Source of the DNA: Prevotellaceae bacterium UBA1746
GTDB taxonomy: Bacteria > Bacteroidota > Bacteroidia > Bacteroidales > Bacteroidaceae
Length of the DNA stretch: 31,470 nt
Direction of reading: 5' to 3'
Assembly: GCA_002314875.1 (NCBI GenBank)
Contig: DCHS01000021.1
Location: 1-31,470, forward strand
The notes under the pieces are model-generated. The model did no database searches. It saw only the letters and a program-made list of their open reading frames with translations, and was not told the origin of the DNA. The position numbers and the translations under genes were made by a program. Every line of letters begins with the position of its first letter. Position 1 is the stretch's first letter. This document shows, one piece after another, positions 23,553-31,378 of the stretch.

Positions 23553-24593
23553 TCAAGCTTCTCTAAGGAAGTCAATCGCATCGTCGATGAGTGAGCGGTC
23601 TGCCTGCTGATCGAGACGAATATTGCCGGGAGCACCGAGAAGGGTGAAGTTTATCTTGCCAGCGACATTTTTCTTATCGTGAAGCATCAGTGCGAAGAGT
23701 TCATCGTAATCATCACAGGTCACATGGGGGCGACCATAGTTTTCGATGATAAAGCGAACAGTCTGACGCATCTTATCCGTAGGGAATTGGAGTTCAGCGG
23801 CACTCATAAAGAGTTCCACGGCAAGTCCCCAGGCTACGGCATAGCCATGGAGTACGGGGGTTCCGCGTTTCATCAGCAAACTTTCAAAGGCATGACCGGC
23901 AGTATGACCTAAATTCAATGCCTTGCGAATACCCTTTTCGTGAGGGTCTTCAGTGACAATACGTTCCTTGACGCTGATGCTTTCTGCAACGAGGTATTGG
24001 AGAAGGTCGAAATCGGGATGTTGTAAATCAAAAACAACATGACGCTGCCACATCTCTACCCCCTGAAGGAGGGAATGCTTCAACATTTCTGCATAACCAC
24101 TATTAAGGTTCTGCTGGTCGAGGGTTTTCAAGAACTGAGTATTTACAATAACGGTCTTTGCGTCACAGAAATTTCCAATCTCATTCTTCAAACCTCCGAA
24201 ATTGATGCCAGTCTTTCCACCGACGGCAGCATCGACCATTGAGAGCAAAGTGGTCGGAATATTGATGAAGGAAATGCCGCGCTTAAACGTTGCCGCTGCA
24301 AAACCGCCGAGATCGGTCACCATACCACCGCCGAGGTTTATGAGCAGGGAGTGACGGGTACAACCTGCCTCTTGAAGGCCGGTCCATACCTGAGATAGGG
24401 TTTCCAATGTCTTATGGACATCGCCGGCACCGATGATGATTTCGGGAATACCCTTCACCACTTCTTCAATCACAGGACGGCACAACTGATGTGTTGTCTC
24501 ATCAGTTAGAAGGACAACCCTGTCGGGATGCTCGCGCTCAATGGCCTCTCGCAGTTCCAGGATGATATCTTTGGAATAAATAATAGTCTGCAT
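23553..24593 (-). CDS. aroB: 3-dehydroquinate synthase
   Basis: AroB converts DAHP to 3-dehydroquinate, the second step of the shikimate pathway for aromatic amino acids. The 346-residue protein has the N-terminal nucleotide domain with INLGGGMVTDLGGFAAATFKRG (NAD binding) and the INIPTTLLSMVDAAVGGKTG substrate/phosphate loop. The metal ligands are represented by GYAEMLKH, LNLGHTAGHAFESL and LHGYAVAWG. No other aro gene is adjacent. It is the last gene of a leftward run that begins with nanL. The length is normal. Confidence 0.95.
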   Translation of the reverse strand: MQTIIYSKDIILELREAIEREHPDRVVLLTDETTHQLCRPVIEEVVKGIPEIIIGAGDVHKTLETLSQVWTGLQEAGCTRHSLLINLGGGMVTDLGGFAAATFKRGISFINIPTTLLSMVDAAVGGKTGINFGGLKNEIGNFCDAKTVIVNTQFLKTLDQQNLNSGYAEMLKHSLLQGVEMWQRHVVFDLQHPDFDLLQYLVAESISVKERIVTEDPHEKGIRKALNLGHTAGHAFESLLMKRGTPVLHGYAVAWGLAVELFMSAAELQFPTDKMRQTVRFIIENYGRPHVTCDDYDELFALMLHDKKNVAGKINFTLLGAPGNIRLDQQADRSLIDDAIDFLREA

Positions 24594-24670
24594 AAATGCC
24601 TTGTTTTCTGTTCAAAAGTTTTGCGCCCTAAGGTTTCTGTTATGATTATTACTAAGATTTGAAGAATAAT

Positions 24671-25096
24671 TTATTCCACCTGACCGCGTTCGAAAGCGAT
24701 GATGTTCTTGCGATACTGTTCTGGAATGGGAGCACTCTTCTGGGTGCGGATATCGAAGAATACCATTACGGTTTCGCTCTGGCAGACAGCCTGGCCGGTC
24801 TTGGTATTCACCGCGCGCTGCTGGAGGGTAAAACTTTTATTTCCCAAACGACTGCAGCGGGTTTCCATGACGATAGGGTCACCATAAAAGATGGGGACCA
24901 TAAAGTCTGCCTTGATATTGGCGATGATAGGTACTACGCTCTGCAGACGGAAGTCGGAGGGAAATACCTCCCGGAAATACTCGTCCTTACCAAGGTCGTA
25001 GTAGGAGAAGTAGCTATTGTTGTTGACATGACGATACGCGTCCAAGTCATTGAAGCGTATCTGAATGTCGAGTTTACTATAAAAAACAGGTTCCAT
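24671..25096 (-). CDS. Acyl-CoA thioesterase-like hotdog protein (4HBT family)
   Basis: The 141-residue protein has the single-domain hotdog fold. Its signature IRFNDLDAYRHVNNNSYFSYYD (Asp17, Asp19, His23, Asn25) is the 4-hydroxybenzoyl-CoA thioesterase/YbgC-type active-site motif RxxDxDxxxHVNN. Later strands (FMVPIFYGDPIVMETRCSRLGNKSFTL) fit the fold. It would hydrolyse an acyl-CoA or acyl-carrier thioester, chain length unknown. It lies 77 bp before aroB and 97 bp after the uncharacterised gene; that second gap contains a tandem repeat. Confidence 0.85.
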   Translation of the reverse strand: MEPVFYSKLDIQIRFNDLDAYRHVNNNSYFSYYDLGKDEYFREVFPSDFRLQSVVPIIANIKADFMVPIFYGDPIVMETRCSRLGNKSFTLQQRAVNTKTGQAVCQSETVMVFFDIRTQKSAPIPEQYRKNIIAFERGQVE

Positions 25097-25117
25097 TTTT
25101 AAAAAACAATTAATTGG

Positions 25118-25195
25118 TCCGTTCCGGTGTGAGCGGCATTAGTCGCGAAGTTTTCCGTAATCCGTTCCGGTGTGAGCGGCATTAGCCGCGAAATT
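25118..25195. repeat. 43-bp-period tandem repeat with hairpin core
   Basis: Two copies of a 34-35 bp unit start at 25118 and 25161 (period 43) and differ at two or three positions. Each copy begins TCCGTTCCGGTGTGAGCGGC and includes the stem GCGGC-ATTA-GCCGC; in copy 1 the stem keeps pairing by G-U (GTCGC). A second small palindrome (CCGTTCCGG) precedes it. The right copy ends over the stop codon (25194-25196) of the neighbouring gene, and the pair fills most of the gap to the thioesterase start. Confidence 0.8.
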
Positions 25196-25877
25196 ACCTC
25201 GTCAGGATCTTTTTGAATGAGTCATAAGCGTCCGTGAGCCGCGACAATTCGTAAGTAGGGATAGAGAGGGAGAAAGACCCTGGCAGCGCTTCGAGGGCAA
25301 AGAACTGCTGGAGGATACTGGCAAGGTTAAACGAGAGCTTGTCTCCCTTTCGGATGAGCTCAACGGCATACCTTCTAAGAAACGCCGGCTGGTCTTCATA
25401 TTGTTGCAGTTCCTTGAAAAGTAGAAAATACGCTGGCGCGGTTCCAGTATGAAAGAGAAGATTCGCTCTGACATTCTGTGCCACCTCGTTAAGCCCGAAG
25501 AGCGACAGCATTCGTGCCACCTCATTCGGTGTCGTCTGCATCGGCAACAGCACCTCGAGGGCCTTCTTCTTGTCTATATCGGTAATGCAAGCGCTGGCGA
25601 AAACAGCGAACTCTGGGACCTGACAGGAACACTTCAACACCTGGCAGGCTTTTAGCATAGTACCCAGATATGCCCTGTTATTGGCCACAACGAGGACACT
25701 GGCCATGCGCCAAAATTCGCTTTCACTCACTTCCGCCCACATCGCCTTTTCACCAAGCAGCCTTCCTGCAACACGAAAGTCCGCATTTCTCAGAGCGGCG
25801 AGATAATCTCGCAACTCTTCGGCTTTCCCGGCCTGGATAAAACCACTGATTTTATTTGAGTTCGAGGAGAACAACAT
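25194..25877 (-). CDS. Uncharacterised alpha-helical protein (227 residues)
   Basis: I do not recognise this protein. It begins MLFSSNSNKISGFIQAGKAE and consists of successive helices (AEELRDYLAALRNADF, SESEFWRMASVLVVANNRAYL, TPNEVARMLSLFGLNEVAQN), a pattern like a helical repeat solenoid. It has four cysteines, three of them in CQVLKCSC, and no signal peptide or membrane segment. Its start overlaps the 3' end of rlmD by 26 bp, so translation is likely coupled. Its stop codon is covered by the second copy of the 43-bp repeat. A function linked to rlmD or RNA is a weak guess from position only. Confidence 0.6.
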   Translation of the reverse strand: MLFSSNSNKISGFIQAGKAEELRDYLAALRNADFRVAGRLLGEKAMWAEVSESEFWRMASVLVVANNRAYLGTMLKACQVLKCSCQVPEFAVFASACITDIDKKKALEVLLPMQTTPNEVARMLSLFGLNEVAQNVRANLLFHTGTAPAYFLLFKELQQYEDQPAFLRRYAVELIRKGDKLSFNLASILQQFFALEALPGSFSLSIPTYELSRLTDAYDSFKKILTR

Positions 25878-27297
25878 TCTCTACATGATGAGTCTGGGGG
25901 AACATATCGACAGGCTGGATAGCAAGTACCTTGTACTTTGCATCGAGCAACTGGAGGTCACGAGCTTGTGTGGCAGGATTACAGCTGACATAAACAATGC
26001 GCTTGGGGGCTGCATTGAGAATGACATTCACCACATCGGTGTGCATTCCTGCGCGGGGAGGATCGGTGATGATGACATCAGGACGGCCATGTCTTGCAAT
26101 AAAGTCGTCAGTGAGGATATCTTTCATATCACCGGCATAGAAGAGGGTCTTTTCGCTCAAACCGTTTAGTTCAGCATTGACCTTTGCGTCTTCAATTGCC
26201 TCGGGAACATATTCGATACCGATGACTTTTCTTGCTTCGTTTGCAACAAAGTTGGCAATAGTTCCGGTTCCTGTGTAGAGGTCGTAAACGAGTTCATCAC
26301 CAGTGAGGCCTGCAAAGTTGCGGGCTACCTTGTAAAGCTCATAAGCCTGCTCGGTATTGGTCTGGTAGAAACTTTTGGGACCAACCTTGAAACGGAGGTT
26401 CTCCATTCGCTCATAGATAAAGTCGGTACCAGCATAGGTGATGACATCGAGATCGCCGATGGTATCGTTGCACTTGGTATTGTTGACATAGAGCAAGGAG
26501 GTAATTTCAGGGAAGGTGGTCTTGAGATAGTTCATCACACCGAGGGCCTTCTCACGATCGTCGTCGCTCTTGATGCAGAACTGCACGAGGAGCATCAGTT
26601 CGGTGGCGTCACTACCCTCTTCAACGGGACTGTTGGAGGTGCGGATCATGATGTTGCGAAGGAGACCACAATTATCTCTGAGATCGTAGAATTCCAGATC
26701 GTTCTCGATGGCATAGGCACGGAGACCGTTGCGAATGCGGTTGTTGATGTCGGTCATCAGGAAACACTCATCGATGTCGAGGATCTTGTCAAAAGCGCCG
26801 GGGATATGGAAACCGAGGGCATTGCGATTATCAAACTGCTCTTCACTCTTGATCTGATCAAGGGTGAGCCATTTCTTGTTGGAAAAACCAAATTCAAGTT
26901 TGTTGCGGTATTCACGATCCTGACGGCTGCCGAGGATGGGAGAGCATTCGGGGAGTTCGACCTTTCCGATGCGCTCGAGATTGTCCATAACCTGTTTCTG
27001 CTTATAGCGGAGCTGCTCGGCGTAAGGCAGAACCTGCCACTTACAACCGCCGCAGATGCCGTAATGCTTGCAGAAAGGTTCCTGACGGATCTCGCTGTAT
27101 TTGTGAATCTTCATGGCTTCGGCCTCGGCAAAACTGTGCTTCTTGCGACGAACCTGCAGATCAACGATATCGCCGGGAACGACATATGGAACAAACACTG
27201 CCAAACCATCAACCTTTGCAAGTGCTTTACCCTCTGCTGCTACATCGGTAATTTCAATATTCTCTAAAAGAGGAAGGGGCTTCTTTTTTCTTGCCAT
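25852..27297 (-). CDS. rlmD: 23S rRNA (uracil-C5)-methyltransferase, RlmD/RumA type
   Basis: This SAM-dependent enzyme methylates C5 of a uracil in 23S rRNA. The 481-residue protein opens with a TRAM domain (about 5-62). The Fe-S cluster cysteines are Cys76, Cys82 and Cys85 (CKHYGICGGC), with a fourth (Cys178, DIDECFL) matching E. coli RlmD Cys162. The Rossmann domain has DLYTGTGTIANFV and a DPPRAGMHTDV motif, followed by YVSCNPATQARDL with the catalytic cysteine. Which uracil is targeted (U1939, or both U747 and U1939) cannot be decided from sequence. The gene starts 6 bp after nanL and overlaps the next gene. Confidence 0.92.
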   Translation of the reverse strand: MARKKKPLPLLENIEITDVAAEGKALAKVDGLAVFVPYVVPGDIVDLQVRRKKHSFAEAEAMKIHKYSEIRQEPFCKHYGICGGCKWQVLPYAEQLRYKQKQVMDNLERIGKVELPECSPILGSRQDREYRNKLEFGFSNKKWLTLDQIKSEEQFDNRNALGFHIPGAFDKILDIDECFLMTDINNRIRNGLRAYAIENDLEFYDLRDNCGLLRNIMIRTSNSPVEEGSDATELMLLVQFCIKSDDDREKALGVMNYLKTTFPEITSLLYVNNTKCNDTIGDLDVITYAGTDFIYERMENLRFKVGPKSFYQTNTEQAYELYKVARNFAGLTGDELVYDLYTGTGTIANFVANEARKVIGIEYVPEAIEDAKVNAELNGLSEKTLFYAGDMKDILTDDFIARHGRPDVIITDPPRAGMHTDVVNVILNAAPKRIVYVSCNPATQARDLQLLDAKYKVLAIQPVDMFPQTHHVENVVLLELK

Positions 27298-27303
27298 AAA
27301 AGA

Positions 27304-28239
27304 TTATTTGTTGCAGCGCTCGAAGAAATTGATGGCTTCGAGTTGGCGCTTGAGTTCTACTTCTTCTTCATCGGTAACAGTCATAAAGGGAACGCGGTTG
27401 GGGCCGAGGTCTAAACCGATGAGTTTCATGATGCGCTTGCCACCGACGATGTTACCACGGAAATTGCAGATTACATCGATGACATCCTGGCTGAAATTCT
27501 GGAGTTCTCGAGCCTTTTCCAAATCGCCGGCTTCCCATGCGTCGATGATACCGACGAGGTTACAACCGTTGTAGTTCGTGGTTCCGCCGATTCCACCCTG
27601 AGCGCCACCCATAGCGAGACAAGGAAGGATTGTTTCATCCTGACCGTGGAGCATATCAAATTTGCCATTCTTATAACGACGGCAGCGGTTGTACTCGTAG
27701 AGACTCTCGAAGGTATACTTGATACCAGCGAGATTAGGAATTCGGCCATCGGCTGCCTTCAAGAATTCGTACATAGAAAGGAAAGCTCCATTGAAAGCAG
27801 GGATGTGATAGTAATAGAAGGGGAGTTCAGGAGCACCGCAAGCGATATTTTCGCAATATTGGCAAAGCTGCTCTACACTGCCAATCTTGGGGAAGGGAGT
27901 GGCCATCGCACCGATACCCCAAGCTCCGATCTTCTGCGCGTGGGCTGCGAGACGGCGACTGCTGGTAACACTCGTACTGCCAACATGAACGATAACTTTG
28001 AAGTCCTCGCCCTTGGTGGTCTTCACCTTTGAAGCAGCGTCCATCCAGGTTTCTGCAAGTTGCATACGCTCTTCTTCAGTGAGCATATAGCCTTCACCGG
28101 AAGAACCGTTGATGAAAACACCCTTCAAACCATTGCGGGCAAGTAAGGCTGCATAAGCAGGGATGGGTTCCAAATTCAAACTTCCGTCTTCGTGGAACGG
28201 AGTAAAAGGAGCATTAATAAGACCGTGAATCTTTTCCAT
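27304..28239 (-). CDS. nanL: N-acetylneuraminate lyase
   Basis: This class I aldolase splits N-acetylneuraminate into N-acetylmannosamine and pyruvate. I place the start at the ATG ending at 28239 (311 residues), because a longer frame from 28290 would begin inside or upstream of the promoter. Landmarks from that start: GVFINGSSGEGYMLTEEER (41-58) with the pyruvate-binding GSSGE, LPFYYYHIPAFNGAF (139-153), and Lys174 in AGIKYT, the Schiff-base residue. The FYYYHIPA and GIKYT segments are closer to the eukaryotic/Bacteroidota type than to dihydrodipicolinate synthase. No other sialate genes (nanE, nanK, nanT, sialidase) are nearby. rlmD follows 6 bp later. Confidence 0.83.
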   Translation of the reverse strand: MEKIHGLINAPFTPFHEDGSLNLEPIPAYAALLARNGLKGVFINGSSGEGYMLTEEERMQLAETWMDAASKVKTTKGEDFKVIVHVGSTSVTSSRRLAAHAQKIGAWGIGAMATPFPKIGSVEQLCQYCENIACGAPELPFYYYHIPAFNGAFLSMYEFLKAADGRIPNLAGIKYTFESLYEYNRCRRYKNGKFDMLHGQDETILPCLAMGGAQGGIGGTTNYNGCNLVGIIDAWEAGDLEKARELQNFSQDVIDVICNFRGNIVGGKRIMKLIGLDLGPNRVPFMTVTDEEEVELKRQLEAINFFERCNK

Positions 28240-28276
28240 TATTTTTAATTCTTTGTTGTTTTCGTAAAATTCGCGG

Positions 28277-28284
28277 CAAATATA
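28277..28284 (-). promoter_or_regulatory. Probable -7 promoter element for nanL
   Basis: TATATTTG on the minus strand fits TAnnTTTG. It would start transcription near 28270, giving a leader of about 31 nt before the ATG at 28239. There is no clear -33 TTTG at 20 bp spacing. The location argues against the longer start at 28290, which would overlap it. Confidence 0.4.
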
Positions 28285-28341
28285 CGACAATCTTTTATTA
28301 TACTATGTATAAATCTACGAAAAAAAATACCGTCAAGACAT

Positions 28342-28371
28342 AAAAAAGGGCAAAAACACGCGTTTTCGCCC
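28342..28371 (-). terminator. Intrinsic terminator after the GH25 gene
   Basis: On the minus strand a 10-bp stem with one mismatch (28348-28357 and 28362-28371) and a 4-nt loop is followed by six T residues (A run at 28342-28347). It lies about 50 bp beyond the GH25 stop at 28423 and upstream of the nanL promoter, so it ends the yeiH-type/GH25 transcript. Confidence 0.85.
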
Positions 28372-28422
28372 ATATTGTTTTGCTTTGTTTACATTGCCGA
28401 GTGCCCATACCCTCGCCTTGGG

Positions 28423-30147
28423 TTATTGGTTCACCCAGGCATCGAAGTCATCCTTGTGACCATTGAAGACATTAATGTCAACATCACCGTGGATACCTGT
28501 AACACGACCGTACGGCGAAAGTTGCCACAAAACGAGTTTTACATACGGTCTGTATTCACCATAACGCGCGATCCAAACATCGTATTTCAGCAGTTCCTCG
28601 GGAGCCTCCTTCATATATTTATTGACGAAGCTCTGACTGATATAGAGAATCGGGGCACGATGACTGTTCTTCTCTACGACGTGGAGCCAGGAAAGCATCT
28701 CCATGAAAAGCGCCTGCGCTCCTCCCATCGCACGAATCTGGGCGTCAGAGGGTTCTACATCAAGCATCGGCGGAAGTGTCGCACTACCGAGACGGGCATT
28801 ATTGACGAAATGGCGGGCCTGGGCTGCACCACTCTCTTTCGTTGAGAAAAAATGATAAGGAGCTACAGGGATGCTATGTCTTCTGGCACTGGCCAAATCA
28901 GAAGCGTAATATTTGCTTGTAATGGTAGTTCCCTGAGTCACCTTGATAAAGACAAAGGAAACGGGATAATCCACCGTACCTTGTGCCAGACGATGATCGT
29001 CCTTTCCAAGCCGGGTAATGCGAAGTGCATCCCAATCAATGGGAACAGTGGTTATCTTCTTACGGACGGCTTTCACCTTTCCATTCTTCGTCTTCACCTT
29101 CGTCGTGGTCATGATGGGTTTCGGCAGGTCGTGCTGATAACGACTGATATCGATACCATAAATCCTGTCGGCGGTATAGAGCATCTGCTCGCCCTTAAAC
29201 TTATCCGAATTCCATTTACCATACTTAATAAAGCTCTCATCGATGGTCAAGCCCATTCCCTCACGCTTAAAATCCTTGCAGAGTTCGCCACGGTAGAAAC
29301 TGCCGTCAGGACTGTAACGATTGCCAAAATAGATGCTGTCATGCTGAATCAAACTATAACGGTTGCCGAGGGTATCGCTCCACAGCAGATCTTGATAAGT
29401 GGCATTCGTCAACAGATTCTTCCATTCGAACGAGAGTTCTGTCTTGCCATTTATTCTTCTGACCTTGGCAACGCCATTACTCTTACTGATGACCTTACAT
29501 GGACTTCCGTTAATATAAAATCTACAAAACTTAACTGCCTCTGAATCTGTAGTTAAGATTTTTTTCATTAACAAAACACTTGAAGAAATATTGTGGGCCT
29601 TCGTTTCTATAGATTCTTTGTAACGGACGACATCATTGTAGCCGGCATCAACGGCAGAATGGGTTTTGAGATAGTAGGCAATCTCGGAACTTTGGGCGCT
29701 GTAGTTTTTGGCAAGCAACTCCATTCTGGGGAGTTCTTTCCGCAAGAGTTCTTTGACCTCGCTGCTACTCCATATATCGCGGCTAGTAGAGCAGCGGGTT
29801 TGAGCGGTACCGGAGGCACTAATACACACACCGGGATTCTTTTCTACGAGGGTTGCAGAATCCCTACAAATATCAAATTTCCATTCACCGACTATGGTAT
29901 CAATAGGGACGAAGGTGTTGTATTTCTGCGAAGGAACTTGACGGATTGGAAGTGAAAAGTAATTGAACCAGAGGGTATCACCATCGCTTAATGCCACGCC
30001 GTAGACGCTCTGTTCTTCAATTTCTACAAGAGCGCGTACCATACTTCTATGGCTCACCTCCCAAGCACGATAAGACACAAAAAGTGTCATTGCCACAAAT
30101 ATGGCAATGACCACTTTCTGAAATGTCGTTATCTTTGTCTTTGTCAT
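28423..30147 (-). CDS. Membrane-anchored protein with MORN-like region and C-terminal GH25 muramidase domain
   Basis: This 574-residue protein has a signal anchor at about 10-30 (VVIAIFVAMTLFVSYRAW) and an unrecognised extracytoplasmic region (about 35-250). A MORN-like stretch (about 270-325; GSFYRGELCKDFKREGMGL, IKYGKWNSDKFKGEQML) leads into the GH25 lysozyme domain from about 330. There YGIDISRYQ (Asp333), FVFIKVTQG, PVAPYHFF, PMLDVEPSD and the final DVDINVFNG carry the conserved acidic residues of the family. It should cleave the peptidoglycan sugar backbone in the periplasm or at the surface. A Lys-rich insert (KTKNGKVKAVRKKITT) lies inside the GH25 domain near its start. Its start lies 5 bp after the stop of the YeiH-family gene, so the two are probably co-transcribed. 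Confidence 0.85.
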   Translation of the reverse strand: MTKTKITTFQKVVIAIFVAMTLFVSYRAWEVSHRSMVRALVEIEEQSVYGVALSDGDTLWFNYFSLPIRQVPSQKYNTFVPIDTIVGEWKFDICRDSATLVEKNPGVCISASGTAQTRCSTSRDIWSSSEVKELLRKELPRMELLAKNYSAQSSEIAYYLKTHSAVDAGYNDVVRYKESIETKAHNISSSVLLMKKILTTDSEAVKFCRFYINGSPCKVISKSNGVAKVRRINGKTELSFEWKNLLTNATYQDLLWSDTLGNRYSLIQHDSIYFGNRYSPDGSFYRGELCKDFKREGMGLTIDESFIKYGKWNSDKFKGEQMLYTADRIYGIDISRYQHDLPKPIMTTTKVKTKNGKVKAVRKKITTVPIDWDALRITRLGKDDHRLAQGTVDYPVSFVFIKVTQGTTITSKYYASDLASARRHSIPVAPYHFFSTKESGAAQARHFVNNARLGSATLPPMLDVEPSDAQIRAMGGAQALFMEMLSWLHVVEKNSHRAPILYISQSFVNKYMKEAPEELLKYDVWIARYGEYRPYVKLVLWQLSPYGRVTGIHGDVDINVFNGHKDDFDAWVNQ

Positions 30148-30152
30148 TTAGT

Positions 30153-31211
30153 TTATGCAATCAACTTCACAAGGAAGTAGCCTCCTACAACGAGCCAGAT
30201 ATAAATGCCAAAAGCGAGGTAGAAAGGCTTAGCGCCAGCTTTCTTGAATTTGTCGATGCTGGTGTCAGCACCGAGGGCCGTCATCGCCATTGTGAGGAGG
30301 AATGTATCGAACTTCTCCATCCAACTTCCCTTACCATAGAGAGCGGTAGAGAGGAAATCCTGGGGAAGTGCATCCCAAGACTGAATGAGGGTATTGAGAA
30401 TGATGATTCCAATGAAATAGAATGCGAACCAAGGTATGGTAATCTTCGTCTTTGTTCCGTCTGTTGATGGTTTCCTGAGACACAATGCCATCACAACAAG
30501 GACAGGAGCCAGCATGATGACACGGATCATTTTCGTGATCGTTGCAGGACCAGCAATGCCAAGAGCATCAGTGGGATCCATTGCATTACCAGCACCAGCC
30601 ACGTGGGCAACTTCGTGGAGTGTACCACCGGTATAGATAGCAATCTGAGTATTGTCAAGAGCAGAGAGAAGGCCCATGCGATACAAAATCGGATAGAGGA
30701 ACATGGAGATGGTACCGAAAATAACAACGGTACTTACAGCAATTGCGGTTTTATGGCTCTCGCATTTCACCACTGGTTCAGCACCGAGGACTGCAGCAGC
30801 ACCGCAGATTGCACTACCCGTAGAGGTCATCAGCGTGGTATCGCGATCGAGTTTTATGGCCTTACCGATAAGCAGACCGAGACCGATCGTACCACAGATA
30901 ATGATCGTGTCGTAAATAATAGCACTCATACCAATATCCATCACCTGGTTAAAGGTCAGACGGAAACCGTAGAGAACAATACCTGTACGCAGAACCTGCT
31001 TTGTGCAGAACTTAAAGCCAGGTACCCAAGTCTCAGGAATCTTATTCCTCAAGCTGTTGGCATAGAGCATACCCAGGATAATACCAACAATCAACGGACT
31101 GAACGAAAGACTCTTTACCCACTCAAACTCAGCAATATAGAAAGCTGAGAAGGAGAAAAGAACAATGAGAAGTATGCCATGCAACACTTCTCCTCTGTTT
31201 TCTTTAAGCAT
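30153..31211 (-). CDS. YeiH-family (UPF0324) putative anion exporter
   Basis: This 352-residue integral membrane protein has about ten hydrophobic segments. The family features are present: SFSPLIVGIILGMLYANSL near the N-terminus, GFRLTFNQVMDIG, the STGSAICGAAAVLGAEPVV re-entrant-like motif, and TGGTLHEVAHVAGAG (about 190-205). The C-terminal MTALGADTSIDKFKKAGAKP is the typical cytoplasmic-end motif. Databases often name this family a putative sulfate exporter, but direct proof is limited. It has its own promoter just upstream, precedes the GH25 gene, and lies next to the rRNA end at the window's right edge. Confidence 0.88.
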   Translation of the reverse strand: MLKENRGEVLHGILLIVLFSFSAFYIAEFEWVKSLSFSPLIVGIILGMLYANSLRNKIPETWVPGFKFCTKQVLRTGIVLYGFRLTFNQVMDIGMSAIIYDTIIICGTIGLGLLIGKAIKLDRDTTLMTSTGSAICGAAAVLGAEPVVKCESHKTAIAVSTVVIFGTISMFLYPILYRMGLLSALDNTQIAIYTGGTLHEVAHVAGAGNAMDPTDALGIAGPATITKMIRVIMLAPVLVVMALCLRKPSTDGTKTKITIPWFAFYFIGIIILNTLIQSWDALPQDFLSTALYGKGSWMEKFDTFLLTMAMTALGADTSIDKFKKAGAKPFYLAFGIYIWLVVGGYFLVKLIA

Positions 31212-31252
31212 AATGGTATAAGTTTAAGTTAATACCCAATTATTCAATAGTG

Positions 31253-31284
31253 CAAAATTACAAACTATTTTCACCTTAAACAAA
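31253..31284 (-). promoter_or_regulatory. Bacteroidota-type promoter for the YeiH-family gene
   Basis: On the minus strand TTTG (31281-31284) is separated by 20 bp from TAATTTTG (31253-31260), the same layout as the two divergent promoters near the left end. The predicted start near 31246 gives a leader of about 35 nt before the ATG at 31211. Confidence 0.6.
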
Positions 31285-31332
31285 TAATAATAAAGAAAAA
31301 TTGAATGTAAAGAAATAAAAGTTATGATTATC

Positions 31333-31371
31333 AAAAAATGAGAGGTCCTTGAATTGTTTTTAGAACCTCTC
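31333..31371 (-). terminator. Terminator after the 5S rRNA
   Basis: GAGAGGT (31340-31346) pairs with ACCTCTC (31365-31371) around an 18-nt loop. On the minus strand the stem is followed by one A and six T residues (31333-31338). It lies just beyond the rRNA 3' end and before the promoter of the next gene. Confidence 0.75.
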
Positions 31372-31378
31372 TAAAAAT

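Noticed and set aside
25118..25195. Possible CRISPR array
   Set aside because: Only two units with a spacer of less than 10 bp, and no cas genes; this is a tandem repeat, not an array.
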